A model generated the notes under the pieces. It did no database searches. It was not told where the DNA came from and saw nothing but the letters and a program-made list of their open reading frames with translations. From positions 1 through 37,723 of the forward strand of contig JALNXG010000038.1 in NCBI GenBank assembly GCA_023230485.1: 37,723 bases of DNA, read 5' to 3'. The translations under genes were made by a program, and so were the position numbers. Positions 24,819-33,816 of the stretch are shown here, piece after piece (position 1 is the stretch's first letter; each line of letters begins with the position of its first letter). Source of the stretch: Melioribacteraceae bacterium. GTDB taxonomy: Bacteria; Bacteroidota; Ignavibacteria; Ignavibacteriales; Melioribacteraceae.

Positions 24819-26360
24819 TTGTTTTCAGGAACGAGATACGAAACTTACATTAATAAAGAAAACATACTTCCTGCTTTTGCCGGAATTGTATGTTTTCTAT
24901 TCTCGCCTTATGGTATTACGATAGATTTTCAAGTAACGTACATTGATGTCCCTTGGGCTGTATTACTTCCCATATTTATATCAATGGCGTATGGGGTAAG
25001 GGCAGCATTTATTACAGGATTTTTCGGTGGTGCTTTTTATCCATTTTTATTATGGACCAATAACGGTTGGGCAAATGTTCTAAATTCCCTTCTTCTTCTT
25101 CTTTTATTTGTTTTAGTGGGATGGGCTTATAGATCTAAGATATATGAAGTGCCTAGGATTTTCTTTAGTCGATTTATAATTACCTTAATACTCTTTTTTG
25201 TGGTGATGTCTTTTTCATATCGATATTTATTTAATTTTATGTTATCCTTTAATCCTCCATTTTGGAATTCAGTGGCTGTAACAAAATTTCCGGTAAGTTT
25301 ATTGACGAGTTTTATACTAAAAGACATAATAAATTTTTCTTTTTTGATTATTCTTGTCGATGCATTTTTGAGAATTTCATCTGTTAGAGCATTCCTAGGG
25401 CTTTTAAATCCGGATAGAATTAAAAGCAATGGTGCAATTTTAATTGTTGCCATAATCAGCACTCTATTTATTTGGCTAATTTTTGTTACTCTAAATTATG
25501 CACTATTTGCGAATGAGAACCCATACGCAGAAACCTATAATAGAATTGCATTAATTGTTATTCTTCTTAGCGGTGTAATTACTGCATCAGTTATTTTTAG
25601 ATATGTCGAGAATAGACACGAAACTCTAGAACTACTTACCATTGCAAATGAAAAAGCTATTGAAATGAACAGAGTAAAATCTCTCTTTTTTGCAAATATG
25701 AGTCATGAACTAAGAACTCCATTTGTGGGTATTTTAGGTTATGCAAATTTACTATCTGAAATAGTAGAAAAAGAGGATGAGAAAGAACTTGCAGATGGAA
25801 TTCTTAGAACTTCTCATCGCCTGATGGACACATTAACCAAAATTTTGAATGTAACAAAAATGGAATTTGACCATTATGAAGCAGAATTCGATCACGTTTC
25901 AATTAATCAATTGATAGAGGAGGTCTATGAACAATTTTATACTGCTACCCAATTGAAGAAAATAAAATTAACAAAAACATTTTTGTGCGAAGATAGTGTT
26001 GTTTATACTGATTCGAGATTATTGATAGATATACTTAATAATTTGATTAATAATGCTATTAAATTTACAAACGAAGGTGAAGTAGAAATAATAACTTTTA
26101 TTAATCGAATTGGGAAACAGGATTTTTTTAATATTATTGTCCGTGATACGGGTATAGGAATTGCAAAAGATAAGCAGGAGATCATTTGGCAAGAGTTTAG
26201 GCAAGCAAGTGAAGGTACTAATCGTGAATATCAAGGTACTGGTCTAGGACTTTCAATAATTAAAAAATACACAGAACTTCTTGGTGGTTCTATTCATCTC
26301 GAAAGTGAATTAGGAAGTGGTTCAAAGTTTACATTGATTTTACCAATGATTGACAAATAA
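24819..26360 (+). CDS. Membrane sensor histidine kinase, orphan
   Basis: A 513-residue two-component kinase. Residues 1-265 hold about seven hydrophobic helices with no recognisable extracellular sensor domain, so the signal may be perceived within the membrane. The HisKA domain has the phospho-acceptor His296 in FFANMSHELRTP, and the ATPase domain has the N box (LNNLINNAIKF), DTGIGI and GTGLGLSIIKKY. There is no receiver domain and no response regulator nearby. The start is TTG at 24819 with AAGGGG ending six bases upstream, which decides it. A hairpin follows the stop. Confidence 0.9.
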   Translation: MFSGTRYETYINKENILPAFAGIVCFLFSPYGITIDFQVTYIDVPWAVLLPIFISMAYGVRAAFITGFFGGAFYPFLLWTNNGWANVLNSLLLLLLFVLVGWAYRSKIYEVPRIFFSRFIITLILFFVVMSFSYRYLFNFMLSFNPPFWNSVAVTKFPVSLLTSFILKDIINFSFLIILVDAFLRISSVRAFLGLLNPDRIKSNGAILIVAIISTLFIWLIFVTLNYALFANENPYAETYNRIALIVILLSGVITASVIFRYVENRHETLELLTIANEKAIEMNRVKSLFFANMSHELRTPFVGILGYANLLSEIVEKEDEKELADGILRTSHRLMDTLTKILNVTKMEFDHYEAEFDHVSINQLIEEVYEQFYTATQLKKIKLTKTFLCEDSVVYTDSRLLIDILNNLINNAIKFTNEGEVEIITFINRIGKQDFFNIIVRDTGIGIAKDKQEIIWQEFRQASEGTNREYQGTGLGLSIIKKYTELLGGSIHLESELGSGSKFTLILPMIDK

Positions 26361-26363
26361 CAA

Positions 26364-26389
26364 AGTCGCCCGAAATGTTCCGAGCGACT
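26364..26389. terminator. Hairpin between convergent kinase and YciO-type genes
   Basis: AGTCGCCCG at 26364-26372 pairs with CGAGCGACT at 26381-26389, with one mismatch and an 8-base loop. No long T-tract follows on either strand, so it would be a weak terminator, but it sits between two genes ending towards each other. Confidence 0.55.
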
Positions 26390-26416
26390 CTATATGAATT
26401 TATTTAAATGGATTTA

Positions 26417-27031
26417 TTAAACTACAAAAGCTGTAACATCTCCGGCTCCTTCACGGATTATTTCAGGACCATCTCCACTGAGATCGATAATACTTGATGG
26501 AACTCCTTCCAGTGCTCCGGCAGCCAACATTAAATCCACTTGGCTATTAAATATTGCTTGGATTTCCAATGGATCGTATAATGGATCGCCATTTCTTTTT
26601 GTTACACTAGTGCTTATAATCGGATTCCCTAATTCTTTTGCAAGTAATATCGCTATTGCATGGTTAGGGACTCTTATCCCCACTGTATCACGCTTAGTCC
26701 ATAATTTTTTAGGGACTTCCTTTGCAGCAGGCAATACAAATGTATAAGGACCCGGTAGATGTTTTTTCATCGATTTATATGCATAGTCTGATACTTTTGC
26801 ATATTTAGCGATATCCTTCAAGTCAGGGCAGATGAAACTGAATAGTTTAGTGCCTGCTTCGTGTTTAATATCATAAACGCGTTCTACCGCTTCTTTGTTA
26901 AAAATATCACATCCGATTCCATAAACTGTATCGGTTGGGTAGATTATCACTCCACCATTTTTTAATACTTCTACTGCTTTATTGATAAATCTTAATTGTG
27001 GTGTTACAGGATGAAGTTCGTAATATTCCAT
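26417..27031 (-). CDS. YciO/Sua5/YrdC-family protein (TsaC-like fold)
   Basis: A 204-residue protein with the YrdC fold: VIIYPTDTVYGIGCDIFN near the start, KHEAGTKLFSFICPD, LPGPYTFVLPA, TVGIRVPNH and ISTSVTKRNGDP. Sua5/TsaC makes threonylcarbamoyl-AMP for the tRNA t6A modification. The KLFSFIC and ISTSV segments are closer to the YciO subgroup than to classical TsaC, which has a PxSxN-type loop, so a t6A role is uncertain. On the minus strand the start has AGAGAGGA upstream. A TTGACA lies about 80 bases before the start, with a TATATT-like element behind it, a possible promoter. Confidence 0.85.
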   Translation of the reverse strand: MEYYELHPVTPQLRFINKAVEVLKNGGVIIYPTDTVYGIGCDIFNKEAVERVYDIKHEAGTKLFSFICPDLKDIAKYAKVSDYAYKSMKKHLPGPYTFVLPAAKEVPKKLWTKRDTVGIRVPNHAIAILLAKELGNPIISTSVTKRNGDPLYDPLEIQAIFNSQVDLMLAAGALEGVPSSIIDLSGDGPEIIREGAGDVTAFVV

Positions 27032-27202
27032 AAAATGTTCCTCTCTTAAATAAGTTGTGAAGATACTTCAAGAACAGAGTTGTAATATAAAATAGTAAAA
27101 TTAATTGTCAATTAAAATCGAATAACATTAATAAAAATTTCCCATTTTTTCCATTTACAATCGGATTTTGCTATCTTTTAAGGATAAATTAGAAAGAATA
27201 TT

Positions 27203-27895
27203 ATGAATAAAAAATTAGCAGTAGTTGCGCTTAGCGGTGGAATGGATAGCTGCGTAACTGCCGCTTATGCAAAGAAGGAATACGATTTAGCATTATTGCA
27301 TATTAATTACGGACAGAGAACGGTTAAAAGAGAATTAAAAGCATTTAATGATATAGCTGAATACTATGATGTTAAAAATAAATTAGTAATAGACTTCTCT
27401 CATTTTACTCAAATAGGGGGTTCTTCTCTTACCGATAGTAAAATGGATGTATCGAAAGCCGATTTAAATAATCATGAAGTACCTACATCTTATGTCCCAT
27501 TTCGGAATGCTAATATACTTTCAGCAGCGACAGCATGGGCTGAAGTTCTAAATGCAAATGCTATATTTATCGGAGCAGTATATGAAGATGCAAGCGGTTA
27601 TCCCGATTGCCGACCCGATTTTTATAAAGCATTCGAAGAAGTAATTAGAATTGGGACAAAACCGGAAACAGATATTAGAATTATTACGCCGATAATTAAT
27701 TTGAGCAAAGAGGAGATTGTTAAAAAAGGGATTGAGTTAAATGCTCCTCTGCATCTTACTTGGTCATGTTATCAGAATGATGCAGAAGCATGCGGTGTAT
27801 GTGATAGCTGTGCATTTAGATTAAGGGGCTTCCAAAAAGCCGGTTACGACGACCCCATACCATACATAACCAAACCGGATTATAACGTTTTATAA
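27203..27895 (+). CDS. queC: QueC, 7-cyano-7-deazaguanine (preQ0) synthase
   Basis: Converts 7-carboxy-7-deazaguanine to preQ0 using ammonia and ATP, a step to the queuosine tRNA modification. The N-type ATP pyrophosphatase loop SGGMDS is at 11-16, and the zinc-binding cysteines are Cys189, Cys197, Cys200 and Cys203 in CYQNDAEACGVCDSC. The YEDASGYPDCRPDF segment is a family signature. Length of 230 residues is normal. A TATCTTTT element lies about 23 bases upstream of the start as a possible -7 box. A DNA methyltransferase gene begins seven bases after its stop, and queF follows two genes later. Confidence 0.95.
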   Translation: MNKKLAVVALSGGMDSCVTAAYAKKEYDLALLHINYGQRTVKRELKAFNDIAEYYDVKNKLVIDFSHFTQIGGSSLTDSKMDVSKADLNNHEVPTSYVPFRNANILSAATAWAEVLNANAIFIGAVYEDASGYPDCRPDFYKAFEEVIRIGTKPETDIRIITPIINLSKEEIVKKGIELNAPLHLTWSCYQNDAEACGVCDSCAFRLRGFQKAGYDDPIPYITKPDYNVL

Positions 27896-27902
27896 TTATT
27901 TT

Positions 27903-28787
27903 ATGATAGATAATAAATCAAAAATATTGTTAGGAGACTCGAATGAATTACTAAAAGAGATTGAAAGTAATTCTGTTGATTTAATATTTACCTCTCCTCC
28001 TTATGCAGATAGCCGCAAAAATACTTATGGCGGTATCCATCCAGATAAATACGTTGAGTGGTTCTTGCCTTTCTCTGGGCAACTTTTCAGGGTACTAAAA
28101 AATGATGGTACATTTGTGCTAAATATAAAAGAAAAAGTCGTTGATGGCGAAAAACATACTTATGTGCTGGATCTCATTAAAGAGTTACGGAAACAGGGCT
28201 GGTTATGGACAGAAGAATTTATCTGGCACAAAAAAAATTCTTTTCCCGGTAAATGGCCAAATAGGTTTAGAGATTCTTGGGAAAGATTGCTTCAGTTTAA
28301 TAAATCAAAAAAATTTAATATGTATCAAGATGAAGTAATGGTTCCTGTTGGAGATTGGGCAAAGACAAGATTGAAAAACCTTAGTGAAACTGATAAAAAA
28401 AGGGATAATGCCAAAAACGGGAGCGGGTTTGGAAAGAATATCTCAAATTGGGTTTCGAGGGATATGGTCTATCCAAATAATGTGCTTCATTTAGCAACCG
28501 AGTGTAACAATAAAAATCATAGTGCCGCATTCCCAGATGAATTACCTGAATGGTTCATTAAACTTTTCACAAAAGAAGGGGATGTAGTTTTAGACCCATT
28601 TATGGGTTCCGGAACTACGGTAATTGTAGCACAGAAAATGTTAAGAGTTGGAATAGGTATTGAAATTATTGATGAGTATTATAGATTAGCAGAGTCACAA
28701 TTAACTCAAAATTTATTTGTTGCAGAGCCGGAGATAATTTATGGCAAAGATCGAAACAAAAAAACTAATAAGTTACATCGAAAATAA
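27903..28787 (+). CDS. Type II DNA methyltransferase, beta-class N4-cytosine/N6-adenine type
   Basis: Methylates an exocyclic amino group in DNA. Motif IV, TSPPYAD at 30-36, comes before the AdoMet-binding motif I, DPFMGSGTT at 231-239, so the protein is of the beta class. The S-P-P-Y form of motif IV favours N4-methylcytosine, although N6-adenine cannot be excluded. The recognition region between them (about 100-220) does not reveal the target. The gene starts seven bases after queC and overlaps the downstream endonuclease gene by 47 bases, so this is a coupled restriction-modification pair. At 294 residues it is of normal length. Confidence 0.92.
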   Translation: MIDNKSKILLGDSNELLKEIESNSVDLIFTSPPYADSRKNTYGGIHPDKYVEWFLPFSGQLFRVLKNDGTFVLNIKEKVVDGEKHTYVLDLIKELRKQGWLWTEEFIWHKKNSFPGKWPNRFRDSWERLLQFNKSKKFNMYQDEVMVPVGDWAKTRLKNLSETDKKRDNAKNGSGFGKNISNWVSRDMVYPNNVLHLATECNNKNHSAAFPDELPEWFIKLFTKEGDVVLDPFMGSGTTVIVAQKMLRVGIGIEIIDEYYRLAESQLTQNLFVAEPEIIYGKDRNKKTNKLHRK

Positions 28788-29496
28788 TATTAATGAATTT
28801 AATGAAGCTCGACTTAATAAAATAAGCCAACTTAATTTGAAGGATATTTTGCTTAGAAAGAATCCCTATCTTTTTAAAGCAAAAAATATTCTAACATCAC
28901 AAGACCTTATTCAAAACTTAGTTGATGCTTATTTATCTTCACAAGAAGAAACGATGTTTGGGACATTTCTTGAAGGGCTAGCAATTTATATTTGTCAGAC
29001 GGTACACAACGGAAAAAAATCTGCTGCCGAAGGAATTGATTTAGAATTTGATAAAGATGAAGTAAAGTATATTGTTACTGTAAAATCAGGACCCAACTGG
29101 GGTAACTCAAGTCAAATAGTAAGAATGAGAGATAACTTTAGAAAAGCAAAAAGAATTTTAGGAACTAATGCAAAAAAGGCAAATGTTATTGCGGTGAATG
29201 GATGTTGTTATGGCAGAGTAAATATAATTGATAAAGGAGATTATATTAAATTAGCCGGACAACAATTTTGGGAATTTATTTCAAACGAGAAAGAGATGTA
29301 TTTAAGATTCATCGAACCGTTAGATCATAGAGCAAAGGAAAGAAATGATTTGTATTTGCAAAAATATTCAGCTTTATTAAATAATTTTACTCAGCAGTTC
29401 TCAAATGAATTTTGTGCTACCGGTATAATAGATTGGAAAAAACTTGTTAAATTTAATTCAAGTAAAGAAAAATATAGGGAAATAGATGAACGATAA
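28741..29496 (+). CDS. Type II restriction endonuclease, PmeII-like family
   Basis: A 251-residue protein overlapping the methyltransferase gene. It resembles the PmeII restriction family: NPYLFKAKNI near 41-50, EGIDLEF at 97-103, VTVKSGPNWGNSSQ at 112-125 and VNGCCYG near 155. The nuclease core is probably Asp100 and Lys115; the position two before the lysine is Thr113 instead of the usual acidic residue of PD-(D/E)xK enzymes, so another acidic residue (perhaps Glu79) must complete the site. It would cut unmethylated DNA at the methyltransferase's target. Its stop codon overlaps the queF start by 11 bases. Family naming is from memory of motifs. Confidence 0.8.
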   Translation: MAKIETKKLISYIENNINEFNEARLNKISQLNLKDILLRKNPYLFKAKNILTSQDLIQNLVDAYLSSQEETMFGTFLEGLAIYICQTVHNGKKSAAEGIDLEFDKDEVKYIVTVKSGPNWGNSSQIVRMRDNFRKAKRILGTNAKKANVIAVNGCCYGRVNIIDKGDYIKLAGQQFWEFISNEKEMYLRFIEPLDHRAKERNDLYLQKYSALLNNFTQQFSNEFCATGIIDWKKLVKFNSSKEKYREIDER

Positions 29497-29836
29497 ACAA
29501 AAAATATTAGAGGTGTTTCCTAATCCGCAGAAAGATAGGGATTACACAATTATTCACACATCACCGGAATTTACTTCTGTATGTCCAAAAACGGGGCAGC
29601 CAGATTTTGCAATAATAGATTTGGAGTATATTCCCGATGAAGTTTGTGTGGAATTAAAATCCTATAAGTTCTATCTTGGTTCTTATAGAAATGACGGTAT
29701 ATATTTTGAGGCAGTAACAAATAATATTTTAAATGATTTGGCTGCGGTATTGCAGCCACGTTATATAAAAATTACAGCTAATTGGAATCCGAGAGGCGGA
29801 ATTTCATCGGTTGTGATTGTTGAACATACTAAATAA
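29486..29836 (+). CDS. queF: QueF, NADPH-dependent preQ0 reductase
   Basis: Reduces the nitrile of preQ0 to preQ1, the next step after QueC in queuosine synthesis. The catalytic Cys33 and Asp40 lie in FTSVCPKTGQPDF with the seven-residue spacing of Bacillus QueF (Cys55, Asp62). The QueF motif ELKSYKFYLGSYRN follows, with the substrate-binding Glu in GIYFE. At 116 residues it is the short, single-domain type. Its start lies inside the end of the restriction endonuclease gene, so production of QueF is coupled to the restriction-modification pair. Confidence 0.95.
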   Translation: MNDKQKILEVFPNPQKDRDYTIIHTSPEFTSVCPKTGQPDFAIIDLEYIPDEVCVELKSYKFYLGSYRNDGIYFEAVTNNILNDLAAVLQPRYIKITANWNPRGGISSVVIVEHTK

Positions 29837-29864
29837 AAACAAACCACCTAATGGAGTGTATTTA

Positions 29865-31256
29865 ATGGCAAAGAAAATAATCAAAAGAAGTTGGGCTGAA
29901 CCATTCAAAATCAAAATGGTCGAACCACTTAAGATGACTACCAGAGCCGAAAGAGAAATGGCTATTAATGAAGCTGGTTACAATACTTTTTTATTGAGAA
30001 GCGAATATGTTTATTTGGATCTATTAACTGATAGCGGTACTAACGCTATGAGTGATTATCAATGGGCAGGAATGATGATCGGAGACGAAGCTTATGCAGG
30101 AAGCAAGAACTTCTATAATCTTTGGAATAACGTAAAGAAACATTATGGAATGCCTTATTTTGTTCCTACTCATCAAGGCAGAGCTGCTGAACATATGATA
30201 TCAAAAATACTTATTAAACCGGGCGATTTCGTTCCTGGCAATATGTATTTCACAACTACTCGTTTACACCAAGAACTCGCCGGGGCTACATTCGTTGACG
30301 TAATTGTTGATGAAGCACATGAAGCTCAAAACACATTTAAGTTTAAGGGCAATATCGATCTAAATAAACTTAGTAAATTAGTTAAAGAAGTCGGTGCTAA
30401 GAAGATTGCTTATATCAGCATGGCTGGACCGGTTAATATGGCTGGCGGTCAACCATTCTCAATGGCTAACTTAAAAGAAGTTGCTGCATTCGCTAAGAAA
30501 CATAAAATTAAATTATGGTTTGATGCTACACGCGCTACTGAAAATGCTTTCTTCATTAAAGAATTAGAAAAAGGTTACGAGAATAAAACTATTGCAGAAA
30601 TCTTAAAAGAAATTTGTTCATATTTCGATGGTCTTTGGGTCAGTGCTAAAAAAGATTTAATGGTTAATATCGGCGGATTCCTTGCTACAAGAAATAAAAA
30701 GGTTTATGAAGAAGCAAGAAATATGGTTGTGATTTATGAAGGACTTCATACTTATGGAGGTTTAGCAGGAAGAGATATGGAAGCTATGTCCCGCGGTATC
30801 GAAGAGATGGTGCAGTATGATAACGTAAAAGCAAGAATAGGGCAAGTGGAATATTGTGGTAAGCAATTAGAAAAATTCAATATCCCATTGGTTTATCCAT
30901 TCGGCGGACACGCCATATTCTTAGATGCAAAAAGATTTTTATCTCACATAAAACAAGATGTTTACCCGGCTCAATCTCTCGCATCCGAAATCTATCTTGA
31001 TTCAGGTGTTAGAGGAATGGAACGCGGTGTTGTTTCTTCAGGTAGAGACCCTAAAACCGGATTAAACAGAATGCCTAAGCTCGAATTAGTTCGTCTTACA
31101 TTCCCAAGAAGAGTTTATACTCAGGCACATATTGATGTGATGGTCGAATCTGTTGCTCAAGTATATGACGATAGAAAGAAAATCAAAGGTTTGGAAATGA
31201 CATACGAACCAAAATATTTGCGTTTCTTCCAAGCACGTTTTAAGAAAATTAAATAA
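29865..31256 (+). CDS. tpl: Tyrosine phenol-lyase (beta-tyrosinase)
   Basis: PLP enzyme splitting L-tyrosine to phenol, pyruvate and ammonia. Lys263, in SAKKD, is the expected PLP lysine (Lys257 in the Citrobacter enzyme). The tryptophanase/TPL pair can be told apart by a few residues, and all here are TPL-type: Thr130 in YFTTTR (Thr124 in TPL; Asp in tryptophanase), Met385 and Arg387 in MERG (Met379, Arg381; Val and Ile in tryptophanase) and Phe454 in LRFF (Phe448; His in tryptophanase). The frame extends upstream to 29817, but ATG 29865 has GGAG eight bases upstream. Its 463 residues match the family. It is followed after one base by glnD, suggesting shared transcription. Confidence 0.9.
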   Translation: MAKKIIKRSWAEPFKIKMVEPLKMTTRAEREMAINEAGYNTFLLRSEYVYLDLLTDSGTNAMSDYQWAGMMIGDEAYAGSKNFYNLWNNVKKHYGMPYFVPTHQGRAAEHMISKILIKPGDFVPGNMYFTTTRLHQELAGATFVDVIVDEAHEAQNTFKFKGNIDLNKLSKLVKEVGAKKIAYISMAGPVNMAGGQPFSMANLKEVAAFAKKHKIKLWFDATRATENAFFIKELEKGYENKTIAEILKEICSYFDGLWVSAKKDLMVNIGGFLATRNKKVYEEARNMVVIYEGLHTYGGLAGRDMEAMSRGIEEMVQYDNVKARIGQVEYCGKQLEKFNIPLVYPFGGHAIFLDAKRFLSHIKQDVYPAQSLASEIYLDSGVRGMERGVVSSGRDPKTGLNRMPKLELVRLTFPRRVYTQAHIDVMVESVAQVYDDRKKIKGLEMTYEPKYLRFFQARFKKIK

Positions 31257-31257
31257 T

Positions 31258-33810
31258 ATGTTTGATCCGATAAACATACAAGAAAAATATATTTCCGAGC
31301 GAGAAAAGATCTTTTCAAACGAGGAATTGATTTCTGAGCCATTGAATTTCTGTGTCTCTTATTCTCTTCTTATCGAAGAATATATTTTTAATATTCTCAA
31401 AAATAGGGATAAGAATTTTGCAGTGGCTTCGGTGGGTAGTTTTAGCAGAAGAGAATTATCTCCATATTCTGATATTGATGTTATGTTTATCGTTCCTCTT
31501 ATAAGGGATTATGAAGAAGATATCAGAGCTGCAGTAACACTATTGTGGGACTGCGGCTTTGAAGTAAGTCATACTGTTCGTGAGTATTCCGATATCGAAC
31601 GATTTATTGATGAAGATTTACACACATTCACTCAGTTTTTTGAAACTCGTTTTATTTGTGGTAATGAAAAAATCTATAATGAATGGAATAAAAAAGTTCT
31701 CAGTTCTCTTAACGAAGAAAACAGAAAAAGATTAGTTTTTCAATATTTTGATGATACTAAAAAACGACATCATAAATTTGGTGATTCTTCTAAAGTATTA
31801 GAACCAAACGTAAAAAACACAGCGGGTGGATTGCGCGATCTTCAAGTAATTGAATGGGTCTATGCACTCAAGAATAATCTTATTCTTACTAATCAATCCG
31901 AGGTAACTCAAACAGAAGCATATTTAAAACTATTATTGGTGCAAAAAGTAATTGTTTCAAGAGCAGTAGCACGTTTGCTCGAAGCTTATAAATTTATAAT
32001 TAATGTAAGAAACCATCTTCACTTAATATCTGGTGCAAAAAACGATCGTTTAGAATTTTCTGCTCAAGAAAAAATTGCCAAAATTATGGGCTATGCTGAA
32101 CCGGGCTCGCGGAATTTTATGAGGCGTTATTTTGAATGTTCTAATACTATTAAAAGATTTGCTTTAACGAGCACAAAAAAGACAGAAGAAGAATTACTAA
32201 ATCCATTTTCTGAAATATTAACAGTTCAGCTTGATGATGATTTTATTTTAAGAGGAAATACAGTTTCTTATACGAGTAGTGAAGAGATTTCTTTGCCCAC
32301 TATTATGAGAGCATTTTATTATCGAGGGTTTTATACTGCAAGGTTAGATGATAGTTTACGTTCTTCTATAATCGAAGCTGTTATTGATCTTAGTGAGTCA
32401 TCGATTTTTGAACCTAATTCTTCCGCATTCTTTCGAGAGATATTAAAGCTTCCGAAAAATGTAGGTAAAACGCTTTACGCCATGAATGAGCTTGGTGTAC
32501 TTGGAGCTTTTCTCCCTGAATTTAAAGACTTAGTAGGATTCTTCCAACCCGGCGTTTATCATTGCTATACCGCTGATGAGCATACTTTAATTGCATTAAA
32601 TAATTTAGAAAATCTGGAAAATGAAACATCCTCTTTGGCTAAACTTTTTATTGGCAATAAACGAAGAGATATTTTATTTCTTGCTGTTTTATTCCATGAT
32701 ATTGCAAAACCAATAAGTGTTTCAGGACATGAAATTATCGGAACTGAAATTGCGTGCTCGATTATGGAACGACTTGGATATAATTTTGAATCAATTCAAA
32801 TGGTGCAATTTTTAGTTCAACATCATCTTACAATGGAGCAGGTAGCTTTCAGACGCAACTTAAATGATGCGGTTACATTAGATAGTTTTGCAAAAAAAAT
32901 CCCTTCGATTCAAGCACTTGAAAATTTGTACTTGCTTACATATGCTGATCTATCGGCTGTCTCACCGGTTGTTTGGACGCAATGGAAAAGCGATCTTCTA
33001 AATGAGCTTTTCATCAAAACTAAAAAAATGTTTGAAGAACGAATTTCCGGAGAAGTACTTCTTACTCATACAGCGAATGCTTACTTAAGTGAATCAGAAA
33101 ATGATTTTGCTTTTAGAGAACATATTGAATCTATTGACGATCTTGCATATCTACAACATTTTTCACAGGATGAAATTAATCAGCATATTGATGAAATTGA
33201 GAAAGGCTCTTCTGTCTCGGTGTTCTTTAAAGAAGACTATAGTTTTACATATATTACTGTAATCGCTTTTGATTCCGACTCTCTTCTATCACGCATCTGC
33301 GGTGCTTTATCGATTAATGATCTTAATATCTACGATGCTAAAATCTTCACTCGTAAAGATGGAGTGGTCATTGATAGTTTTAGCGTTACTGATTTTAGAA
33401 CTCATAATGTAATAGAAACCTCTCGATATCAAAAGATTACGATCAACTTGCAGTTAGCAATCAATAATGAATTACAGATAACAAAAGAATTTAATAAGAT
33501 TAAATCAAAGTGGTGGCGTTTAGAGAATAAATTTTTCAAAAGAAAAGGTAAAATTAAAATCTCTTTTGAGAAGCATGAAAAATATACTATTATCGATATT
33601 TTCTCCCCAGACCGGCTTGGATTGCTTTATCACATTACAAAAAAAATGAATGAATTAGGTCTTTCAATCTACTTTGCAAAAATATCTACTAAGGCGGATG
33701 ATGTAGTGGACTCATTTTACATCTTAGACAGAAACAATAACAAAATATCAGCAAGTGAATATGAATTAATAACAGTCGAATTGACAGATACCATTATGGA
33801 GATGTTATAA
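31258..33810 (+). CDS. glnD: GlnD, PII uridylyltransferase / uridylyl-removing enzyme
   Basis: Bifunctional nitrogen sensor that uridylylates PII proteins when glutamine is low and reverses this when it is high. The nucleotidyltransferase motif GSFSRRELSPYSDID is at 60-74; the HD hydrolase domain (about 440-570) shows HDIAKP and QHHLTMEQ; two C-terminal ACT domains follow (about 660-735 and 775-850), the second beginning TIIDIFSPDRLGLLYHIT. The 850 residues compare with about 890 in E. coli. No PII gene lies nearby. Start codon is one base after the tpl stop codon, so reinitiation is likely. Confidence 0.9.
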   Translation: MFDPINIQEKYISEREKIFSNEELISEPLNFCVSYSLLIEEYIFNILKNRDKNFAVASVGSFSRRELSPYSDIDVMFIVPLIRDYEEDIRAAVTLLWDCGFEVSHTVREYSDIERFIDEDLHTFTQFFETRFICGNEKIYNEWNKKVLSSLNEENRKRLVFQYFDDTKKRHHKFGDSSKVLEPNVKNTAGGLRDLQVIEWVYALKNNLILTNQSEVTQTEAYLKLLLVQKVIVSRAVARLLEAYKFIINVRNHLHLISGAKNDRLEFSAQEKIAKIMGYAEPGSRNFMRRYFECSNTIKRFALTSTKKTEEELLNPFSEILTVQLDDDFILRGNTVSYTSSEEISLPTIMRAFYYRGFYTARLDDSLRSSIIEAVIDLSESSIFEPNSSAFFREILKLPKNVGKTLYAMNELGVLGAFLPEFKDLVGFFQPGVYHCYTADEHTLIALNNLENLENETSSLAKLFIGNKRRDILFLAVLFHDIAKPISVSGHEIIGTEIACSIMERLGYNFESIQMVQFLVQHHLTMEQVAFRRNLNDAVTLDSFAKKIPSIQALENLYLLTYADLSAVSPVVWTQWKSDLLNELFIKTKKMFEERISGEVLLTHTANAYLSESENDFAFREHIESIDDLAYLQHFSQDEINQHIDEIEKGSSVSVFFKEDYSFTYITVIAFDSDSLLSRICGALSINDLNIYDAKIFTRKDGVVIDSFSVTDFRTHNVIETSRYQKITINLQLAINNELQITKEFNKIKSKWWRLENKFFKRKGKIKISFEKHEKYTIIDIFSPDRLGLLYHITKKMNELGLSIYFAKISTKADDVVDSFYILDRNNNKISASEYELITVELTDTIMEML

Positions 33811-33816
33811 AAATTG

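Noticed and set aside
27203..29836. A 7-deazaguanine DNA-modification (Dpd-type) system
   Set aside because: QueC and QueF alone serve queuosine synthesis. No DpdA-like transglycosylase or other Dpd gene is present, and the restriction pair is of ordinary methyl type.
29865..31256. Tryptophanase (tnaA)
   Set aside because: The discriminating residues (Thr130, Met385, Arg387, Phe454) are those of tyrosine phenol-lyase.
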